A stretch of DNA of 57,052 nt, from positions 1 through 57,052 of the forward strand of contig NZ_LWLS01000092.1 of assembly GCF_001905095.1 (NCBI RefSeq), in the 5' to 3' direction. The DNA comes from Micromonospora sp. CB01531. Its GTDB lineage: Bacteria > Actinomycetota > Actinomycetes > Mycobacteriales > Micromonosporaceae. The translations under genes were made by a program, and so were the position numbers. Shown here in pieces: positions 52,070 through 57,052 of this stretch (positions are counted from its first letter, which is position 1; every line of letters starts with the position of its first letter). The notes beneath the pieces were generated by a model that was not told the origin of the DNA, ran no database searches, and worked only from the letters and a program-made list of their open reading frames with translations.

Positions 52070-53346
52070 CGTTTGTGTGCTCTGGCGAACGCCCGCCCCG
52101 CTCTCCGCCACTCACAGATGCTCACGGCGACTCACAAAGCTGCTCGTTCGGGTCTCATCCCTGGAGGGCAGGCCGGCACCCGGCACTGGACCGTTCGTGT
52201 CGGTGCAGCGGTGGCGACGATTGCGGCCACTGTGATGCCTGTCGACTCGATGATGGTGCGATGTCATGCTTCGTGTCAGAGGTGCCGTGACCACGGACAT
52301 GCGACCGCGCCGAGAATATTCCACTCGGCCCGTGACCAGTGGCGGCGTGCGCGTGACACTCCCCGTCGATGGATCGGCACCATGGCAGCACCGTGGGACA
52401 CGTCCACGGCGGAGTGGACACGGTCGTGGCCACCGGGCGTTGACGTGCGTGCCGGGTGACCGACGCTTGGTGCGGCGCTGGTGGTGGCCATTGCCAGCGC
52501 GGGGGTGTGTCCACGTGACCGCCGGTACGCCATTGGACCGTGAGGCACGTCGGTGAGGATGCCACAACCCTGCTCAGCAGCGATGCCGGACGCTCATGTC
52601 AACGATCGGCATCGATGACATTCGGCACCTCGAACATCGGCCAGACCATGTCGACGGCCGTCGCGGACACCGGCCCGTCGCGGCGTGGGCATTAGCGGCG
52701 TGGCCACCTTGGCCACGTCCAGGCACCTCGATGTCAATTTGACACTCTCCGCTGGACCTCGATTGCGACCATGGGCGTGTCCGGACACGCGGCCGGTGAC
52801 CTCGTCCAGGCGGCGTCGTGGCCTGTGGCCGGCGCCGGCATGTCATCACCCCGATGTCCATTGACACGCGTCGTTGCCATTCTCGCCGTGACATGACGGG
52901 TCCCGGGCTATGCCCGCAGCGGGCGTGTTCTGGGCTCCGCCATGGGATGACGCCTGACGACAGGCGTGGCTGCCGACACGATGCCACGGCGAGCGGAGTT
53001 GTGCCGGCGAGCGCGCCGAGGTCGTCGCAGTAGCTGTCGCCTGTCGCTGCCCAGGAGCCGCTGCCATGTCCGCGTCGCCGCCGCCGGACAGGCTAGTGGG
53101 CGTGTGAGCCGCTGTAAGTCTCTGTGAGCCGCTGTGGGTGGCTGTGAGCGCCGCGATGCGACCGGTGAGTTCGTGTCAGCCCCGTGCGAGATGCCTCTCC
53201 TTGCGTGGCCCGGTACGGCGTCCGCTCGTACTCACAGCCCTGATTGGACCGCCGATGGGAGATCCAACTGGGCGTTGGTCCGCACGGTGCTGCGGCCGCT
53301 GTGAGTGCTTGTGAGTTCGGCAGGCGTTCGCCAGAGCACACAAACG
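52070..53346. other. Non-coding block bounded by 24-bp perfect inverted repeats
   Basis: Positions 52070-52093 (CGTTTGTGTGCTCTGG, then CGAACGCC) are the exact complement of 53323-53346. Just inside each copy are GTGAG decamers: CTCACAGATG, CTCACGGCGA, CTCACAAAGC at 52111-52140 and GTGAGTGCTT, GTGAGTTCGG at 53301-53320. The ~1.2 kb between shows no credible reading frame. It lies before a replication-relaxation gene and a TraB-like gene, so it may be an origin or transfer locus of an integrative element. Confidence 0.75.
53104..53153 (+). repeat. Tandem array of five GTGAG-type decamers
   Basis: Five units in exact 10-bp register: GTGAGCCGCT, GTAAGTCTCT, GTGAGCCGCT, GTGGGTGGCT, GTGAGCGCCG. 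A looser pair (GTGAGTTCGT, GTCAGCCCCG) follows near 53165. The period of one DNA turn places all units on one face of the helix, as for iterons or TraB recognition sequences. Confidence 0.8.
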
Positions 53347-53846
53347 GCGGTTTGTAGATGGGAGCGCGGTAGGGGATGCGGTGGCGTTGGTCCCTGGTGG
53401 CGGCGGCCCCAGGGCGTGTGGCCGCGACGGCCGGGCGCGTCGCCCGGGCGCAGGCGCGAGCCCTCGAACCCGCAGCAGTGGGGCGTATGCCAGCAAGGAG
53501 GCTGGGATCAGCCGCCGCACCGTAGCCGGGAGACGCGGTGTCGGCAGCGCGTCGGTGCGCTCCCGGAGCCCGGATGCCATTGCGCGCCTGGGGCGTCGGT
53601 CTGTCCCGGGGCCGGCCACGCGCGTTGGCTCTCCCGGCCGGTGGCGGGTCGAGCGGTCCGGTGACCCGTGCCGGGGTCCGTGTTGGCGTCGGTGCTGGCC
53701 TCCGTTGCTGGGTCGCCCTTGAACCTGACCCGGGAATGGACCCCGCCCACCCGTGTCACCGCAGCACACGCCGCCGCTGACCGAACCTGCCTCAGCTCAG
53801 AGAGACCTTCCCGGTCTCCCCCTCACCCCAGTAGGAGACACAGACC

Positions 53847-54782
53847 ATGTCCGATCAGGTGCTTCGTGCCCAATCCACACTGACCGTCCGCGACCACGTC
53901 CTGCTCGGTTGGCTGGCCGACCACGGCGTGCTGACCACGCCGCAGATCGCCCACGCCCTGTTCCCGTCGTTGGACTTCGCCCAACGCCGGCTGCGCCGGC
54001 TGCTCGAGGTCGGCGTCGTCGACCGGTTTCGCCCCCTCAAGACCGATGGCGGCTCCTACCCGTACCACTACGTCCTCGATCAGCTCGGCGCTGAGATCAC
54101 CGCCGTGCACCGCGACCAGCCGCCACCACGGCCTAGCCAAACGAAGGCCCGACGCCGCCGTTGGACCGTCGCTCGCGTGCTGCAACATCGGATAGGCGTC
54201 AACCAGTTCTTCACCGACCTCGCCGGCTACGCCCGCACCCACCCCGACCATGACCTGCGACGGTGGTGGTCGGAATCGCGGTGCGGGGACGTCGGTGTCT
54301 TCGCCGGCCCCGACTCCAGCGTCGAGCTACAGACCGGCCCTGCTCCGATACGCCCGGACGGCCACGGCATCTGGCACGCCGCGGACCTGCAGGTGCCGTT
54401 CTTCCTCGAGTACGACACCGGCACCGAACCACTGACCGAACTCGTCCGCAAACTCGACGGCTACCACCGGATGGTCCGCTACGGCGGCCCCCGCTGGCCG
54501 GTGCTCTTCTGGCTGCACTCCGCCGACCGAGCCCACCACCTGCACCAGCGTCTGGCCGAGCAGACCCAGTGGGCGCCCGTGGCCACCGCGAGCCGCGATC
54601 ACGCCACGCGGGCTGCCGTCGGCCCCGCGGGGCCGCTGTGGTGGCTCCACGGCCACCACGGCCTCCTTACCCTGGCCGACCTCGCTGTCGCGCTGCCATA
54701 CCTGCAACACGCCGACCACATGCCCGACGCGTTCGGCCGCCCCTTCGCCGCATACCGCCGGTCCGAGCCACCGAAAGGTTAA
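53847..54782 (+). CDS. Replication-relaxation family protein
   Basis: 311 aa, ATG 53847 with GTAGGAGA upstream. The N-terminal winged helix is clear: DHVLLGWLADHGVLTTPQIA, LFPSLDFAQRRLRRLLEVGV, DRFRPLKTDGGSYPYHYVLD; a nuclease-like region follows (DLQVPFFLEYDTGTEPLTEL, RKLDGYHRMV, WPVLFWLHSADRAHHLHQRL) with acidic and Lys residues. The family is carried by actinobacterial plasmids and AICEs and is thought to act in initiation of replication. It reads away from the repeat block at 52.07-53.35 kb. Its 3' end abuts the truncated TraB gene on the opposite strand. Confidence 0.88.
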   Translation: MSDQVLRAQSTLTVRDHVLLGWLADHGVLTTPQIAHALFPSLDFAQRRLRRLLEVGVVDRFRPLKTDGGSYPYHYVLDQLGAEITAVHRDQPPPRPSQTKARRRRWTVARVLQHRIGVNQFFTDLAGYARTHPDHDLRRWWSESRCGDVGVFAGPDSSVELQTGPAPIRPDGHGIWHAADLQVPFFLEYDTGTEPLTELVRKLDGYHRMVRYGGPRWPVLFWLHSADRAHHLHQRLAEQTQWAPVATASRDHATRAAVGPAGPLWWLHGHHGLLTLADLAVALPYLQHADHMPDAFGRPFAAYRRSEPPKG

Positions 54783-54799
54783 GCCAGCTGCTCGCCCGC

Positions 54800-55668
54800 T
54801 CGTCCCGGCATGCGCGGGCCCGGGTGCCCAGCTCCATCCCACCCTTCGGGTCGAGACCCCAGAGTTGGACGAGGCTGGAGGTGGTGCCGGCGGCGAGGGA
54901 GCGGACCACGGACCAGATGACCGAGCCCTTCCCGGAGCCGGTGGCGCCCACGACCAGGACCTGGGTGCCGAACAGCCGCAGCCCGTACCCGTCGCCGTCC
55001 TCCTGCCGCCCGACCGGCAGGGCGGTGAACTCCGGCACTGCGGGCACCGGCAGGGGCCGGACGACGCGGGCGAGGGGGTCACCGCGGAACAGGGTCAGCA
55101 GCACCAGATCGGTGCGCTTGCCAGGCGATGCTTTGATCTGCCGGACGCCGAAGGTGTGCGCCAACCTCTCGGAGACACGGGCGAAGTCGTCGGGGATCTG
55201 GCCGCTGACCATCCGCACCGCCACCACGTCCACGCCGGCACCGCAGCGGACACCCTTGAGGATCGGCAGGACGGTGTGCCCGTCGAAGGAGATCGCCAGC
55301 TTCGCGGTGACCATCGCCGCCAACCACTTACGGCGGTAGACCCAGCGCCGGTAGCAGGACAGGACCGGCCACCACCCGAACCGCAGGAACGACGGCCGGT
55401 GACCGAAGCCCCAGCCGGCGGCGACGGCGGCCACCGAGGCGACGAGCCCGACCGGACCAGCCCAGCCGAACCGCAGATACAGCCAGCCGAAGACCACCGC
55501 CGGGGTGGTGACGTACCAGAAGCGCAGCAGCAGCCAGACGAGCCGGCAGAAGCCCTTGACGGTCCACCAGGTCAGCGCCAGCCACATCGGGATGCGGATG
55601 ATCGGAGTCCGGATGTTGATCGGGGCGGGATCGATCCGGTCACCCCGGATCACGTTGACCAGCGGCAT
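54800..55668 (-). pseudogene. TraB/FtsK-like DNA translocase, C-terminally truncated
   Basis: From the ATG at 55668 (MPLVNVIRGDRIDPAPIN, GGGAGGGC upstream): membrane segments (LALTWWTVKGFCRLVWLLLR, GPVGLVASVAAVAAGWGFG), then the start of the FtsK/SpoIIIE ATPase, LFGTQVLVVGATGSGKGSVI (Walker A) and QLWGLDPKGGMELG. Homology ends there, near 54815; Walker B and the DNA-binding winged helix are missing and the frame runs on into sequence overlapping the replication-relaxation gene. TraB proteins move double-stranded DNA between mycelia; this one cannot. Confidence 0.85.
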
Positions 55669-55671
55669 GGC

Positions 55672-55824
55672 TCAGCCCTCCCCCACGGCGGCGGCGAACA
55701 GCGAGCCCTGACCCGGAGCGCCGGGACGACGGCGCACGACGCGGCGGCGGACCGCCGGGCGGACCGGCATCAACGCGGCCAGGTCGACCGGCCCCGACTC
55801 CGGGGCGGGGACGTGGCGGGCCAT
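55672..55824 (-). CDS. Small protein upstream of the TraB-like gene
   Basis: 50 aa, ATG 55824 (MARHVPAPESGPVDLAALMP), with an Arg-rich middle (RPAVRRRVVRRRPGA) and a hydrophobic end (GSLFAAAVGEG). It ends 3 bp before the TraB-like ATG, whose ribosome site lies in its last codons, so the two are coupled. Small proteins in this position are common in AICEs; function unknown. Confidence 0.6.
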   Translation of the reverse strand: MARHVPAPESGPVDLAALMPVRPAVRRRVVRRRPGAPGQGSLFAAAVGEG

Positions 55825-55884
55825 GGTCGGCAGCCACCGGCCACGACCCAGCACCGCCCGAAGGTCGGTCCGGTCGGAGACGTG

Positions 55885-56575
55885 CGGGGCTGGCGAGGCA
55901 GAGCTAGCGTGGATCGCCGCTGACCGAGGACTCGCCGCGGCGCGGCAGACCGGAGATCCCGTCGTAACGGGCTCGCTGTTCCGCTCGGTCACACACGCGC
56001 TGCTGTCAACCGGCCGGTTCGTCGAAGCGGTCCAGCTCACCGACCAGGCCGCCGGTCATCTGGAAAGCGCGCTGAGCCGTCCCACTCCCGAGCTGCTGTC
56101 CACCTACGGAACCTTGTTCCTCGCTGGATCAATGGCGGCAGCACGGGCCAACGACGCGGGCACCACCCGCACCTTCCTCACGGCGGCCGATGATGCCGCT
56201 CGGCGACTCGGACGAGACGCCAACCACGTCTGGACCGCATTCGGACCCACCAACGTTGCCATCCATCGCGTAGCTACCGCCGCCGAGCTGGGTGATGTGC
56301 AGGTCGCTATTGACCTCGGCCCCCGCGTCGACACCTCAGCACTCCCGACCGAGCGACGGGTGAGGCACGCCCTGGAAGTCGCCCGCGCCTTGAGCACCTG
56401 GAATCGCACCGACGACGCCTTAACCATGCTGCTTGAGGCAGAACAGATCGCTCCCGAGCAGGTGCGCTACCACTTCCTCAGCCGACAACTCGTCCTGACC
56501 TGGATCCGCCAACAGCGCACCAAGCCATCCACCAGCCTGGTAGACCTCGCCAAGCGACTCAAGGTGCTCGACTAA
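55885..56575 (+). pseudogene. XRE-family regulator with TPR-like region, 5'-truncated
   Basis: From about 55885 the frame is GEAELAWIAADRGLAAARQT, FRSVTHALLSTGRFVEAVQL, TFLTAADDAARRLGRDANHV, AFGPTNVAIHRVATAAELGD, RVRHALEVARALSTWNRTDD and EAEQIAPEQVRYHFLSRQLV, the C-terminal ~230 residues of ~400-aa XRE-TPR regulators. The HTH half is absent: the sequence upstream belongs to the AICE genes of the opposite strand. The usual NUDIX partner follows 24 bp downstream, so this is the native locus cut by the AICE or a deletion. Confidence 0.8.
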
Positions 56576-56599
56576 CGAGACCCGGCATACGCTGCCGAG

Positions 56600-57052
56600 G
56601 TGACCGAGGCGCAGACAACACCCCCGATGGCTCGGCCCCGCGTGGCTGCCGGCGCCCTGTTCAGCGATGCGGCCGGGCGAGTGATGCTCGTCCGGCCGAC
56701 GTACAAGGACCACTGGGACATCCCCGGCGGATACGTCGAGCCCGGCGAGTCCCCACGGGCAGCTGCGATACGCGAAGTGAAGGAAGAACTCGGCATCACC
56801 CCGCCTCTCGGGCGACACCTCGTCATCGACTGGGCACCCGCCAGCGGCGAAGGTGACAAGATGCTCTTCGTCTTTGACGGCGGGGTGCTGGCTGAGGCCA
56901 CGCTCGCCGAGATCACCCTTCAAGCCGACGAACTTGCCGAATGGCGGTTCGTTGCCGAAACCGAACTCCAAACTCACGTTCCTGCCCGGCTTGTACGACG
57001 GCTCTGCACCGCGATAAGGGCTAGCCTCGGCCCTTCGTTAAGGGCTGTCCAA
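56600..57052 (+). CDS. NUDIX hydrolase, partial at window edge
   Basis: 151 codons are visible from the GTG at 56600. After RVAAGALFSDAAGRVMLVRP comes a perfect Nudix box, GGYVEPGESPRAAAIREV followed by KEELGI (G-x5-E-x7-R-E-x2-E-E-x-G), then IDWAPASGEGDKMLFVFDGG and ELAEWRFVAETEL. It hydrolyses nucleoside diphosphate-X compounds. The last ~12 codons (from about 57018) coincide with the IS terminus shared with the left edge, so the natural C-terminus may be replaced by IS sequence. Confidence 0.9.
   Translation, partial: MTEAQTTPPMARPRVAAGALFSDAAGRVMLVRPTYKDHWDIPGGYVEPGESPRAAAIREVKEELGITPPLGRHLVIDWAPASGEGDKMLFVFDGGVLAEATLAEITLQADELAEWRFVAETELQTHVPARLVRRLCTAIRASLGPSLRAVQ
57018..57052 (+). mobile_element. 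Insertion-sequence end running off the right edge
   Basis: GGGCTAGCCTCGGCCCTTCG followed by TTAAGGGCTGTCC matches, as inverted complement, the terminus at about 124-156 with two or three differences. It begins inside the end of the NUDIX frame. The body of the IS lies outside the window. Confidence 0.5.

Noticed and set aside
53104..53320. CRISPR-like array
   Set aside because: Units are 10 bp with no unique spacers, so these are iteron-like repeats and not CRISPR.
52094..53322. Short reading frames in the repeat-bounded block
   Set aside because: Arg/His-rich translations on both strands without domains or ribosome sites; better seen as non-coding.

Overview
This is a very GC-rich actinobacterial segment. 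Gene content points to a Micromonosporaceae-like chromosome: ECF sigma with a CU044_5270-type partner, SARP regulators with STAND ATPase domains, an XRE-TPR regulator next to a NUDIX gene, DUF5990, and an actinomycete-type RHS toxin. The genus assignment is inference. The most striking property is that normal chromosomal genes alternate with a dense graveyard of mobile-element debris: IS21, IS701, ISAs1, IS1380 and TnpB pieces, a tyrosine-integrase piece, a DUF3987 helicase piece, the catalytic 3' end of a group II intron, and remnants of an integrative/conjugative element (AICE).

Layout. 1-6.1 kb: an IS end, a truncated XRE-TPR gene, a lipoprotein, an I36-type inhibitor, an ArsR-type regulator, a VOC protein, DUF5990, and decayed IS701 and DUF3987 fragments next to an initiator tRNA-Met. 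6.2-9.3 kb: a decayed tRNA-Tyr-like sequence whose terminator was split by an intact IS21 element with a 5-bp target duplication, then a broken ISAs1 transposase. 9.6-20.5 kb: GNAT, secreted, M20-amidohydrolase, phosphodiester glycosidase, MarR and ECF sigma genes. 20.6-22.7 kb: first copy of a ~0.4-0.5 kb repeat, carrying a large palindrome, and an acyl-CoA dehydrogenase homologue that lacks the usual catalytic Glu. 23.1-29.9 kb: a tightly coupled five-gene signalling operon (membrane protein with two DJ-1/PfpI-like domains, two SARPs, a NarL-type histidine kinase and its response regulator). 30-34.8 kb: nucleoside hydrolase, DinB-like protein, erythromycin-esterase homologue, and the second repeat copy joined to integrase and IS1380 debris. 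35-46.6 kb: an RHS polymorphic toxin of about 2,910 aa with its WapI-type immunity gene, an orphan STAND ATPase, and a HigBA-type module whose toxin is frameshifted. 46.9-51.9 kb: a DUF916-like, phosphatase and HupE envelope cluster and a lipoprotein. 51.9-57 kb: group II intron domains V/VI, a 1.3-kb non-coding block bounded by 24-bp perfect inverted repeats with 10-bp-period GTGAG repeats, a replication-relaxation gene, a truncated TraB/FtsK gene, a truncated XRE-TPR gene and a NUDIX gene running into another IS end.

Best candidates for something undescribed are the DJ-1/SARP/SARP/two-component operon and the 52.07-53.35 kb non-coding repeat block, which looks like a replication or transfer locus. 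The two outer edges carry the same IS terminus in inverted orientation, so the window may be an IS-bounded segment.
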